Below are positions 23,094 through 34,107 of a DNA stretch of 64,000 nucleotides, piece after piece. How positions within the stretch are numbered: position 1 is the stretch's first letter; every line of letters begins with the position of its first letter. The DNA lies in NCBI RefSeq assembly GCF_910592395.1, contig NC_088319.1, forward strand, positions 8,618,001 through 8,682,000. The letters run 5' to 3'. Position numbers and translations under genes: made by a program. The DNA is from Lineus longissimus. Lineage: Eukaryota > Nemertea > Pilidiophora > Heteronemertea > Lineidae. The notes under the pieces were generated by a model that saw only the letters and a program-made list of their open reading frames with translations, made no database searches and was not told where the DNA came from.

Positions 23094-23574
23094 CTATCTG
23101 TAACAGTAATCGTCTAACATTTTTCTGGAAGTGTTTTCGAAAATTGTCCGCTTAGCCAGTCTATGGATAGCACTCTTTTGCTAATTAGTTGATTTCTCCT
23201 GGGGATTTTCTGAATAGTGGATAGTAGGCCTGGGGAATTGAATTTGGGTAGGTCAATTTCATTGAGCCTGTTAAGGCTCGAATATTTAGGGCACACAAAC
23301 GCTCAAATAACATTCAGTCTTGGCCAATCAGGGCCGACCGCATAGAAACTCCGATAGCGCTAACAGGGCCTATCGGCGATTTAAGGATCCGCCGATAGGC
23401 ACTATCCCCGCATAGAATCTCCGGTACGTAACAACGTTGTTAGGGCAGCCGCATATAAAGTTTGTTAGGATATCGGAGGACATATCGATAGGCGCTGGTA
23501 GGTCAATTCAGTAAAGGTGATCGGGACCACCTTTAGTGCGCTGTTAGTTGAGGTCTTGCTTCGAGGCGGGCAAG

Positions 23575-24755
23575 ATGTGGCGAGTCGAAGCCAACATCGC
23601 GGTAGAGGAACAGCTTCAATACGGAGGAATTGATGTGATGAGAACTTTCAAACAAAGAATAAACCCATTTGAACAGTACCGAGAGGGTGAATTCTTCGAT
23701 AAATACCGTTTCCCTAAAGAGATATTTGGTGGACTTGTGGACATACTGGAACCAAGCTTAGAACGTTTCAGCCACAGGTACGTATCCCATACATTGATAC
23801 ATGTATGCTCCATTTTATCATAGTATGCGATGATCACAAATTTCCTATACACCATTCTATGAGAAATGCTAAAACTGTTGCCTGTTTTTTTTCCAGGTCA
23901 AAGGCGCTAGAACCTTCTCACCAATTGTGTACCGCAGTGCGGTACTTTGCCCAAGGAGGATTTCTACCTATGATTGCCGACGTACATGGGATGTCGAACC
24001 GTAGCGCAAGCAACTGTATCCATACTGTAGCCAATGCCATTATCCATCGGATGGACACTTTCATACAGTGGCCGGATGCTGATGAAATCACTCTAGCAAA
24101 ACAAGCATTCTATGAACGTGGGCGTGGCTTTCCTTGCATCGCAGGATTAATAGATGGAAGTCATGTTGAAGTTATTGGTCCGCACAGACCTGCGAATGAG
24201 GCGGCATTCGTAAACCGTGGCGGTTGGCATTCGATCAACACTCAGATAGTCTGTGGCCCCGACTTAAAGATATTCGACTTGGATGCAAGGTGGCCGGGGT
24301 CTAGCCACGATTCATTCATCCTACAGAATTCCCATGTATGGGATCGCTTCGAGAATGGCTTGGTACCCGACAGTTGGATTCTTGGGGACTCTGGATACCC
24401 TCTTAAAAAATGGCTTCTTACACCATATGCGACTCCAGGCAATAATGGTCAAAATCGTTACAATATGGCTCACAAAAGTATTCGATCAGCAATTGAAAGG
24501 TGCAACGGAGTCTGGAAGATGCGATGGCGATGTCTGACAAAGCCTATCATGTTTCAGCCAGCAAGAGCATCACGGATTATTGCAGCATGTGGTGCACTTC
24601 ATAATTTCGCAATTCAACAAAGGGTACCTTTTAATCAAGTGATTGATCAAAATGTGATGAATGCCATGGAAGTAGATGCCGGCCGTGCGATAATCCGGAA
24701 CAACAATGAGGGGATAAGAGCTCGGAATGAACTAGTTCGTCGGGCTTTCGAATAA
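23575..24755 (+). CDS. HARBI1-like transposase of PIF/Harbinger element 2, 353 aa, intact
   Basis: Two exons, 23575-23777 and 23897-24755, with GTACGT donor, polypyrimidine-AG acceptor and a phase-2 join. The start is the ATG at 23575 (MWRVEANIAVEEQLQ); upstream triplets are TTG. The DDE_4 nuclease shows CIAGLIDGSHVEV (first Asp), DLDARWPGSSHDSFI, ILGDSGYPLKKWLLTPY (second Asp) and RSAIERCNGVWKMRW (Glu), then the C-terminal helix ACGALHNFAIQQ. Length and motif spacing are those of active PIF/Harbinger transposases. A polyadenylation signal AATAAA lies at 24769-24774. The partner Myb gene is convergent downstream. All catalytic residues are present, so activity is plausible. Confidence 0.9.
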
Positions 24756-25216
24756 TTTGAAATAATGAAATAAAACTATGTGTGAGAATTTATTGATTGT
24801 ACCTGACATTACACATTGAAAACTGAAATAGTGAAATAAATTTTGACAAATTCTTGCTGACAGATAACAATAAGATCAAAACAAACACGCAATTAATTTC
24901 AGCTCGGGTGATTTACTTTTTGTAGCAATGACGCTGTAAAAGAAAGTGTACCAGGGCCACAATACAGAATTTGTCTGCAAGCCTCCGATTGAGGTTTTCC
25001 GGATTATGTCACGACAGATATATGTGATAATTTTGACATTCAATGCAGTAAGGCTTTAAATTATTTTTCGTTCCCAACAATTAGCGATACCGTTCAATAA
25101 GAATTAAAATAAAGTGCACACGTCAGAACCACACCTGTGTAACTATGTGTTAGTCGTTATTCATTTATTCCCCACACATGATGCAGTTCATCTTAATCCT
25201 CAGAACAGCCGTCATT

Positions 25217-26603
25217 TTAGTTGTTTTCAAAAGAGTGATAAGGTTGCCACAATGGAGCAGGCTGCAATGTGTGATATTCCGTTGTATTTGGGGTACCTTG
25301 TGAGGCAGAAGATGTTGTTGGCCGAGTCTTTTTTTCCGACCTCAAAATAGCTAACTTATCCTTGTAATATGATTCCTTCAATTCGAAAAACTTTCTCTTC
25401 AGTTTCAATTTCTTTTCCTCAATTTTCAACATTTCCTCGTAGTACTCGCTAGCAGTGACTGTAGGTTTTGAAGGCCCATGTTCCTTGCGACTTTTATGGA
25501 TCTCCCGCCAATTCATACTGCGTGATTCTCGCTGAGATTTCAAGGATGAGGTACTAGAAGCCCGCGGTCCTTCGTTGCCAGCAGGAGATGATGAAAGTGA
25601 GTGCCCAGGATCCACATCATCATCGTCGTCGTCATGAAAATCACTCCCGTCATCATCACCCAAGTGCGCTGACGACGTCGAGGCTGAACCAAACTTCTCT
25701 TGGTTGCAGCCAATCTCATCAGTAGCGAATCCTCCTTCAATTCCTGAAACAAAATGTGGTACGGTTAAAACAGAAAATAAGTTTTTATATTAAAATCTTG
25801 TGAGGTTCAGGTAACAGCTTGGGATATTAACTTTGAAACACGCTTCATTTTCACTAAAAGGCCCTATCTTTTATTCATTTCATAAAAATATTGAAATATT
25901 TAATCTACAGTGTGATTAAAAAAAACGAAACCCAGATCCAAGGGGAAATATGTTGAAAACTGCTGACAATAAAATTATGAGATATACATCATCCGAAATG
26001 TATTGGTCTACTCTTTTCAATGCTACCAATGTCACATATTTGCTTTCACGGTGCGTTTTTTTAAAATCACCCTGTGTTGTCGCGCTCATTGATGGAGCCT
26101 ATGTTATGCATGTGACACGCTTCTCGATCTCCCGCGCATAATTTGATATAATGTTTATTTTGAGAAAAACTATAGAACATTAAAACAATGCAAGCAATAC
26201 AAAACCCACCTGCAACTTGCTCTGGGGGGAGAATAGCGTAAACCAGCTTCTCATACTCGTTGAGGATGCTTTCAGGATCGTCATCATCTGCGTACGGGTT
26301 TTCGCCACCACCTGTCTTCACGGCTTCTTTAAGTCTGTTGCGAAGATACGCAGCAACTTTTGCTTTCACTTCTCTTTTGATCGCTTGCCACCTATCCTTG
26401 ATGCCGTCTAGACTGCGTTTGGTGACACCCACAGCATTAACTTGATGAAGAATATCCGCGAAAATCACTGTTTTATCCTTTTGCGAAATTGTTGACGAAT
26501 GTTTTGCTGTCAGGATGCTGTTGTGCTTACAAAACAAGCGGGTAATTACCCGCTTTTCCTCCGCCGAATAATCGGGAGCCCTTGTACGTTTTGTCTTGGA
26601 CAT
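25217..26603 (-). CDS. Myb/SANT-like partner protein of PIF/Harbinger element 2, 306 aa, intact
   Basis: Exons 26603-26210 and 25743-25217 (minus) join in phase 1 to one frame ending in TAA. Residues 1-130 form a tri-helical Myb/SANT-like DNA-binding region: DYSAEEKRVITRLFCKHNSI, then VTKRSLDGIKDRWQAIKREV with the typical aromatic Trp. The middle is acidic (DFHDDDDDDVDPG). The C-terminal part has a charged coiled coil, YYEEMLKIEEKKLKLKRKFF. In active Harbinger elements this protein helps nuclear import of the transposase and recognises the ends. Its convergent position to the transposase repeats the arrangement of the other two elements in this window. Confidence 0.85.
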
Positions 26604-26759
26604 GTTTGACGGTCCTACCGCGAGACACATGCAACAACTACTGCGAAAAAGGCGCGTGTTTGAACCCCATGCACACCGAAATAAACAGACACAAGCCCTT
26701 CGGCGATAATGGCTCACTGTGAGAAATGATTGCTATAATGTTGTCAATGTGTACAGGGA

Positions 26760-27452
26760 CTGGACCAATTGGTTCACTTACTGAATCCAAGATGGCGGAC
26801 CACCAGACTAAAATGCGAGTACTAATTGAAGAGCTTAGAAGTATAATCAGGCTAAGGCACATTTTAAACCCTATATTTGGAGAAAAATGCAAAAATATGA
26901 AAAAAATCTTCACATTCCCTGGAAACACGCAAGTGATGATTTCTAGATATCGCTGAATCATTAAGAGGCACAGATTATATGTGTTGAAAGCATTTGCTTC
27001 TTTAAGGGTATAAATACTGCAAAATGTGCATAAACCAAGAAGGGTTGTTACAACTAGTTACACTACGGACTTAGTGATAAGGCCTCGTCCCATCGCCCTT
27101 ACCGGCCACTACGACAAGTCAATACTCTTGCTGATGATTCGTCATTATTGGTCGTCGCAAAAACAAAGAAATGACACAGATATCAACTAGGTCAACCAAT
27201 CACGCGGTAGTCTGGCGGACACACCTCCACTATGTGACTTAGCATGGTGTCCCTGATGCGGCCACTAAAGACATGATGTAGATTGCCACAACAAACTTGT
27301 GGTGTGAAGCTGTGTACTCCTCCTACTATAATATTACGTCTGGAGGCAAAGTAGTTAGCCGACGACGTTTGGTGTGCAGGTTTCTAATGTCTTCGGCATT
27401 CCGCGGGCGATGTGGAATTAGTCCGCCGAGGTTATGGAAGAAAAAAACCAAA
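26760..27452. other. Stretch with nothing recognised
   Basis: Downstream of the start region of the Myb-like gene. No coding domain, RNA gene or inverted end was recognised. Confidence 0.4.
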
Positions 27453-28187
27453 ATGGCGGGAGTGTCGGAGAATGAGAAGCGTACTGCAATTTTTTCCGCA
27501 TCAATTTTGAAGTACGTGGATAATGAGGCGTTGGGGAGTTCGTTCAAGAGCCATATAACTTTTGCATACCAGGGTTATGAAACTGCCGACTTGTTAGAAA
27601 AATGTCGGCGGATTAGATGGTCTTCGTTTTCGGACATTTTTTTGTTGGTTGGCACGAACGATTGTTGTAGTCGTTCCAGTGCAAGTGGACATGGTGGAGC
27701 CAGTGCCCGGCCCCCTCACTCCATTAATTTAGGGGGTACCTATGCTTGTACCAGAATTTCAGAGTGACCCCCTTTGGTAGGGAACACAGAAAATGATAGA
27801 CCCCTTAAGTAGGGGACAGGACTGATTTTTACCACCCTTTTTTTGATGGAGAAAAACCGGGAGAAAGCACGTGTCTGCGGCGTGGTCGTTTACGGAACAA
27901 AAAGGATACCCTTAAATACGGGGTGTGGACCCTAAAATACGGGGCGCACATTAATGGGACTCTCAGCATACCCTTTTTACAGAAATTGAACGGAACTGAT
28001 CGGCAAAATTGACCCTTTCTTCATGGTTTGAACGGGGTTTTCTCCGTACCTCAAACCTGAAAAAGTGACCCTTTTCCGTACATTTCCCGTACGCGCATGC
28101 GGTCACAAAAAATTTTGAGTGAGGGGGCCGGGAGCCAGTGCTAGTGGGCCAGGTTACTCTACCAGTGAAATATGCAGGCGTATTGAT
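27453..28187 (+). pseudogene. SGNH-hydrolase-like exon interrupted by a MITE
   Basis: The likely start is the ATG at 27453 (context AAAATGGCGGG). The translated part resembles the N-terminal half of an SGNH/GDSL hydrolase: FSASILKYVD stands where a GDSIxKY block is expected (Gly-Asp replaced), and FSDIFLLVGTNDCCS carries the GxND block. The frame runs into a 425-bp MITE at 27707-28131. Beyond the MITE and its duplicated target, the same frame resumes and ends at a strong donor, GAT|GTAAGT (28188). A second exon was not found. Such domains occur in free-standing enzymes and in ORF1 of some CR1-type LINEs; which one applies here is unclear. Confidence 0.45.
27707..28131. mobile_element. 425-bp MITE with 10-bp target duplication
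   Basis: Perfect 15-bp inverted ends, CCGGCCCCCTCACTC at 27707 and its complement ending at 28131. The flanks are a direct duplication GAGCCAGTGC (27697-27706 and 28132-28141). There is no coding capacity; the interior is rich in AAAAGGATACCC-like and AAATACGGGG words. A 9-10-bp duplication is most like Mutator-type insertion, but assignment needs family data. Confidence 0.9.
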
Positions 28188-30850
28188 GTAAGTTTTATCT
28201 GTTATAGTGGTGACTTCTCGCTACGTTAATTGCAAAATACATGTACATGATAAGAATGAGTTTACATAAGCAATCTAATCTTTGTTTACAAATAGTGAAA
28301 TACATTGAAAAGACTTCACCACGTACACGAAGGAGTGCAGGGAGTTTTCATATCCATCGCTAGCTGTTGGGAAGAGAAGGCAAATAAGCCTGGCCAAAGC
28401 CTGGGGCCAAATTGGTTGCCTTGGATGAGCCGTCATCAGTGAATTCACCTTTTTCATTACAGATTGTTAAATTATTCACAGACATACTTGTGGGTAGGCC
28501 TAATCCAGAAGAAACATACCGCCAGCCTTTCCTCCGGGTTTTTCCTACAGCCTTCTAGCACAGATAATTCACTTATTTTTCAATATATTGCAATAAAACT
28601 TGCAAAATATGTTTTAAATAACCTATTTTAAGCGCGCAGCAGAAAAGCCGGCTTTTCTGCGAAGCGCTACTATGGTTAACGTGCATACGACGTATCCAAT
28701 GTACACAATGTTTCTCAAGTCCATGGATTCGTTTCAAATGGCTTAAATTTGACTTAAAATGGCCGCCAGAAGAGATAAACGCGCGAATGAAGCAACTCGA
28801 CTATTCTGAGCTCCGAGAGAGAACCACACGATTATTCTCACTGTTTTTTAATCAAACTTCAATTTCTGGGGGTTTACCCCCCCGACATATGTGTTTTGAT
28901 TTTTGAGACTTTAATAATAATATCCAAAAGATGCTTAAAATGGATATAATCCCGAAATAATGAACCAAAAGACGGGCAGGCGTTCCAAAAAAAAAAAAAA
29001 TTATTTTGAGATTTCAATAAACCTTTTGAACGAATTCCACATGGGCCGTGGTGGGATCCGAAGACACCTTAAGGAGGAATGCATGTTTTTATGGGGTCTG
29101 GTGTTCCTCAAGAGTCAAGTGTCTTCCAGTCTCTTGGCCTGCAAAAACCCTTGCCAACTAATTTTTTATGCATTAACCATTCGGCAACATGTTGGTGGGG
29201 GAAAAACCTGATCCCTGACCCCTTGAATTGGTTGCTCAGGTACGACCACAAGCAATTGTCTCAAGGAAGCCACCAGTACGACCTCTTGGCAGTCTTGCCA
29301 ATATCATGCCAGTGAAAGGAAGGATAATGATGGTTGAGGGTTGGAGTTAGGGTACCATCAAAGGAGTACCTCTTCCTCGCTCTGGGTTAAACGTGTCAAA
29401 GGACTGCACCATCATGAAGGTTTGGGGGTTCCACTCGAGCGCCCCGGGGTAAGCAGCTCGGAAGGACTTATTGAGAGGCCAATAGGCGGTTTGAGGGGCC
29501 TTCGATCCCCCAATGCACTGGCTAAAACATGTCAGAAGGACGGGGGTGGGGGGGGGGGGGGGGGGTGCTCTCCATGTCGACAGTTGCGCGAGTTCAATAG
29601 AGCTTGCACTTTACATTAGAATCTGCCAGAGTGCCAGAGTACGATAGTCCGGACATAGTCCATTTCTTTGCCGGTTATTATGATGATGGAGTTGAGTTAC
29701 TGCTAAAGAGATACACGGAGAAAACAAAAAATTGGCGGAAGGAACTATAGCAGGTTCCCAACCAGGGGGTTTGGGGGGTTTTTCCCCAACCTAAAGGCGC
29801 TGCGCGCTTACTAGGGCACTGCACTGATAATATTATTGATTTATGTCAAGAAAATATAATTTTGATAACTTTGAAACCTGGTGGACGCTGGTGGACGCTG
29901 GTGGACGCTGTTTAGGATGTCCGGCCTATACGTATACGTTGACTTCAGAATTCACCGGCCATCCGCATCAGGCTGCAAGTGCAACTCTGTCAGTCAGTGT
30001 CACCCAAACCAGGTCATACCAATGCTGCCAGCGATTCACAGATAACTAATTGACACTTCGATGAGTATTTTCATCACCTCGACATCTGAAAACTTACTGA
30101 TTTTGTACGGAAAGCAAGCAGTGAACGATGTAAACATTAATGGATGACGGGGATGACGGTAATTACGGTGATTACCTCGTTCCGAATGCTCACCATAAGC
30201 TAAGTTGCATACAGTCATACACCTGCAATACTTCATCGATCCCAGGTTGATTATCGGCTAATGTAGCATATCATTATCACACCCCCGGATCAAACCTTAC
30301 TAATAAAACCTGAAACTATCGAACTGGCACGATATTCGTTCTTTTCTTTAAATATTTGTCGATGGAATCAAATGGAATCAAATGGAATAAATTGTTTGTG
30401 GCCGATTTGCACTACTCACACGCTTCCAAAAAATCAACATTTTGCGAATGTACTCGATTTGTTGGAACATAGTAAGCTCGTCCCCTTGTACGAATGTACG
30501 TACATATGACCATAATAAATCAATATGAATAACACCCTGGAAAAGGGGCGTGGCAAAATTACATGGAAAAACGAAAAAAACAGATATATACGATGGTTTG
30601 TTGTCCAAAATCACTTCACGAGACACACCTATGATGCCAAACACAGCCAATGATGCCGATTGCGCCCGAATCGGTCAGCCCTTATGGACAAACGAGGTTA
30701 TCGCAAAATGAGGTTAAAAAACCCATGCAACTTTAATGGTCACTATAGACAGTGAGCCAATAAAAGCGCAACAATAGATCTTATGGTAATGGACATCAAC
30801 CTTGGGCCCGGCAAATGGTCTCGTAACACTACCGATAGTCTAACAGAGGG
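28188..30850. other. Long stretch without recognised genes; simple repeats
   Basis: Contains a poly-A run near 28987-29001, a G18 run at 29548-29565 and three tandem copies of GTGGACGCTG at 29881-29910. Around 29495-29620 there is a G-rich segment (AATGCACTGGCTAAAACATG ... AGAGCTTGCACTT) that has a diverged relative near 38530-38620. No protein domain was recognised. Confidence 0.5.
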
Positions 30851-31044
30851 CTTCACTAACAACATCTTAACAGCGTTTCTATGCGGTCAATATTTTGGCT
30901 CTGTTACCGTATATGTTGTCAGGCCCTGTTAGGACAATTAACACGGCTTCACTATCGGAGTTTCTATGCGGTCGGCCCTGTCTGCACTAGGGGTACATGT
31001 ACATACATGCAGACCTATATTAGGTAGGCCTATAGGTTAAGGGT

Positions 31045-31215
31045 TCAGGAATTAATACCGAGCTGGCGGTCATTGGTTGCATAATCAAGACCGCTCGGGT
31101 AGACCGAAAATGCAGTCCAAAACCCGAGGCGCTTCGCCGAGGGTTTTGGACGTAATTTGAGGTCTACCCGAGCGGTCTTGATTATACAACCAATGACCGA
31201 CAGCGAGGTATTAAT
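31045..31215. repeat. Nearly perfect palindrome with nested hairpin
   Basis: The outer arms (about 31052-31105 and 31160-31213) match as inverted copies containing GGTCATTGGTT and AATCAAGACCGCTCGGGTAG. Between them a second hairpin pairs GTCCAAAACCC (31116) with GGGTTTTGGAC (31142) around GCGCTTCGCC. A third, single copy of the outer arm is at about 31589-31620 (GGCGGTCATTGGTTACGATA). Confidence 0.85.
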
Positions 31216-31744
31216 TTCTATTCTAAAAAGTTTCAATATTAAACAAATTAAATACGATTTGAAAGGTATATATGTTCCGTTTTCGTCAAAGAATGATCCA
31301 GCCTGGTGTCCGGAACTCCGCCATATTGTTGCTCGTGAAGATGACGTCACGCAGCAAGGGAATTCCCAGTCTGCTAGCTCGATTTCTACCATTTCCTCGT
31401 CTTTGACCTCTTCTGAATCCTGACTGACGACCTCGAAAGAGTCCTCGGGTATCCTCCCTACTTCACAAATCCCAATATATCGGGGAATACTTCAAAATCT
31501 CGTGTTCTTGACATTGTTTTGTGGGGCTGAGTCGTTGCTTCTTGGTGAAAATAATTCGTCTGCTAAAATTCAGAATTTTATACCTACCCAGGCGGTCATT
31601 GGTTACGATACCAAGACCGCTCCGATCAAAACGAGGCGTAATGTATTTTGTATTAGAAACAATGATATACTGTGACTAAGGCCTTTTAGAATATACATTC
31701 TTCTAAGCCTACGATTAGGCCTATATACTTTGTAGATTCGAGGG
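31216..31744. other. Short stretch before element 3; nothing firmly coded
   Basis: Contains an extra copy of the palindrome arm near 31589-31620 and a TGACGTCA palindrome near 31342. A plus-strand reading frame to 31423 overlaps the palindrome and is not supported by any domain. Confidence 0.4.
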
Positions 31745-32817
31745 ATGGCCAACAACATGGACTTGATGCAAATGGCAATGGAAGATGAGGATGACGAGTT
31801 TGTGTATTTTCTCCTAGCCAATCAAAATTTAGACCCACCAAGAGGCATAACTTATGATCATGCGTGGCCAAGATTAAACTTGGCGGACCAAACTATGTTC
31901 CAGTGCTGGAAAAACTTTCGTTTTTGGAAGGACGACATAGTTCGCCTGTCTGTGTTGCTGGGACTCCCTGAACAGATTACGGTGAGGAATGGTTGCACTA
32001 GTTGCAGTGGAGTTGACGCATTGTGCATGGTGTTAAGAAGGTTTGCGTATCCAAATCGACTTTGTGAGTTGGAACAGTTTTTTGGCCGACCTTTATATTC
32101 CCTCTCCATGATCATCAACCACACAGTTGATCTTCTATATAACGACCATCAGCACCGTTTGCGGACACTAGACAACCCATGGTTCGACCCTGCACAACTC
32201 CAGGTACATGCAGACGCAGTTCACGAGAAAGGCGCACCACTGCGAAACTGCATTGGTTTTGTTGATGGAACCATACGCCCGATTTGTAGGCCAACAATCC
32301 ACCAGCGTGTTTGTTATAAGGCCACAAACGAATACATGCGCTTAAATTTCAATCGGTGGTCCTACCATGTGGCTTGATAGGACATCTCTATGGTCCAATG
32401 GAAGGACGGAGGCACGACTGTGCCTTACTTCGTGAAAGTCACTTGATGGAACAGATGGAGTATAGAGATGCAACCGATCGAGGTGGTGTTCCATTTTCGC
32501 TTTATGGGGACCCGGCGTATCCGATCAGGAGGTATCTTCTCAGTCCATTCAGAGGGGCGAATCTAATGGCTGGAGAGGAAGAATTCAACACTAGGATGTC
32601 TTCCGTGCGCGAGTGTGTGGAATGGGAATTTGGGAACTTGGTCCGAAATTTTGCATTTTTTGACTTTCGGAAGAATTTGAAGGTTCTCTTGTCTCCCGTG
32701 GCCAAGTACTACATGGTTGGTGGCCTGCTCCTCAACTGCCGCACATGTCTCTATGGTAACCAGACCAGTCAGTACTTCCACCTAGATCCTCCAACCTTGG
32801 AGAACTATCTGGTCTGA
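31745..32817 (+). pseudogene. PIF-type transposase of PIF/Harbinger element 3, single frameshift
   Basis: Starts at MANNMDLMQMAMEDEDDEF. An N-terminal helical region (ANQNLDPPRG, WKNFRFWKDDIVRLSVLLGL) is followed by the nuclease: RNCIGFVDGTIRPICRP (first Asp), HLYGPMEGRRHD, LYGDPAYPIRRYLLSPF (second Asp) and SSVRECVEWEFGNL (Glu). The upstream frame stops at 32377 while the downstream frame is already open. They switch at about 32317-32321 (TTATAAGGCC), consistent with loss of one base in an Asn codon. Apart from that, the domain is complete. The convergent Myb-like partner downstream is intact. This lineage is distinct from elements 1 and 2. Confidence 0.85.
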
Positions 32818-32904
32818 AATGTTTGAAAACAAAGTCCAACACAAAGGTCTGAACAATGACTGCTTTATTGCCAAAATATATAGGCCTTATGTAACATACA
32901 TGTA

Positions 32905-33721
32905 CAGTCCTTCAAAAAAGTAAATGGACACACAAAAATCAAATTTTCTTGAAAACGGCTGGTGATAAATCGATTCGGTTTGCTGCATTTGATAGGACAT
33001 TTAGTTGTGCATCATGGTATCTACCACATAAAAATTAGCCATTTTATCTAATACCGACTTTTATTGATTTACAAAAGGCCCCAAAAATCAACTTTTTCGT
33101 TTCCGATTTTTTTCGTACTTTTTCTTGATAGGATGAATCAACATGATGAAAAACCCACGTCCCCATCAAGGTGATGAAAATATCTTGTGTTAATTGGTGG
33201 GAAAACAGCATTTTATGTCAAAATTTTGCACCTTGTTTATTGACTTTGGAATTACTTTGGAGAAACCCCCTGGTGATCTTCACCACCAAGCCTATTGAAT
33301 TCGAACATGCTAGTGTATTGAACCCGGTCACACGCTCCAAAATTTTGAATTCAGTTTTTGTGAATAGGCCCGATGAGCATGTTGAATGTCAGCAATTTCA
33401 ATATAAATGGGATGTTGGGTTAATAAGTTGCAGATTCAAGTGAAAACTGTGGAATTTCTTAGATATTCACTCATAACTCAACAGAAGCTTCCAGTCAATA
33501 TAAAATTTGCCCCCAAAAAATGCGTGATAAAAAAGTTGATTTTGGGACCTTTCATAAATCGAAAAAATTGACTTATAGGTAAAATAGCAAATTTCCAAGT
33601 GGTAGATATCATGATGCACAACTAAATGCCCTATCAAATGCAGCAAACCGCATCGATTTATCACCAGCCGTTTTCAAGAAAATTTGATTTTTGTGTGTCC
33701 ATTTACTTTTTTGAAGGACTG
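32905..33721. mobile_element. 817-bp Tc1/mariner-type non-autonomous element with long TIRs
   Basis: Inverted arms of about 190-200 bp begin CAGTCCTTCAAAAAAGTAAA at 32905 and end with the complement at 33721. The outer 120 bp are almost identical. TA flanks both sides (32903-32904 and 33722-33723), as for Tc1/mariner elements. No transposase is coded. It sits between the two genes of PIF/Harbinger element 3. Confidence 0.9.
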
Positions 33722-33950
33722 TACATGTACATTCGAAATGATAATGGCAAGTTATATTTTGTACTTTGGATCGAAAAACTAAAGAGTTGCATTTTCATCT
33801 AAATAGTTGTTTTAACAGCTTGTGTGGTTAGTGCTCTTTCAAAGAAAACTGACCACACACGCTCTTTGGGAGTTAAAACAACTCTTTAGACACAAATACG
33901 ATTCTTTCGTTTTTAGAGTGATGAGCCAGGAATATTAGACAATAGAGCAT

Positions 33951-34070
33951 CTCTCTAAATCTCATGGAGTGAGTTTCACTCCATATTGGGTCCCGGGAAG
34001 GACCATTTCATGGAGTGGGCCTTCCCGGGACCCAATATGGAGTGAAACTCACTCCATGAGATTTAGAGAG
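33951..34070. repeat. Perfect palindrome, 51-bp arms with an 18-bp spacer
   Basis: 33951-34001 is the exact reverse complement of 34020-34070. The arms contain CTCATGGAGTGAGTTTCAC and TCCCGGGAAGG. A G18 run (34073-34090) follows immediately. It would form a long stem-loop. It may be a small foldback element or the remains of two inverted ends. Confidence 0.95.
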
Positions 34071-34107
34071 CTGGGGGGGGGGGGGGGGGGTACACTTTTT
34101 TAACACC

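Larger units (their letters stand above)
23331..30978. mobile_element. PIF/Harbinger element 2, probably with internal insertions
   Basis: The left end GGGCCGACCGCATAGAAACT at 23331 recurs as its reverse complement ending at 30978. The match is 27 bp and exact. Related subterminal words (CTAACAGGGCC, TTCTATGCGGTC) occur at both ends. A target duplication is not evident. Inside are an intact HARBI1-like transposase (plus) and an intact two-exon Myb/SANT-like gene (minus), convergent. The 7.6-kb span is longer than usual. The part between 26.8 and 30.8 kb probably includes later insertions, or the right end belongs to a second copy of the same family. Confidence 0.65.

Noticed and set aside
31157-31423. 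88-codon plus-strand frame
   Set aside because: Its first part is one arm of the palindrome and the rest shows no domain.
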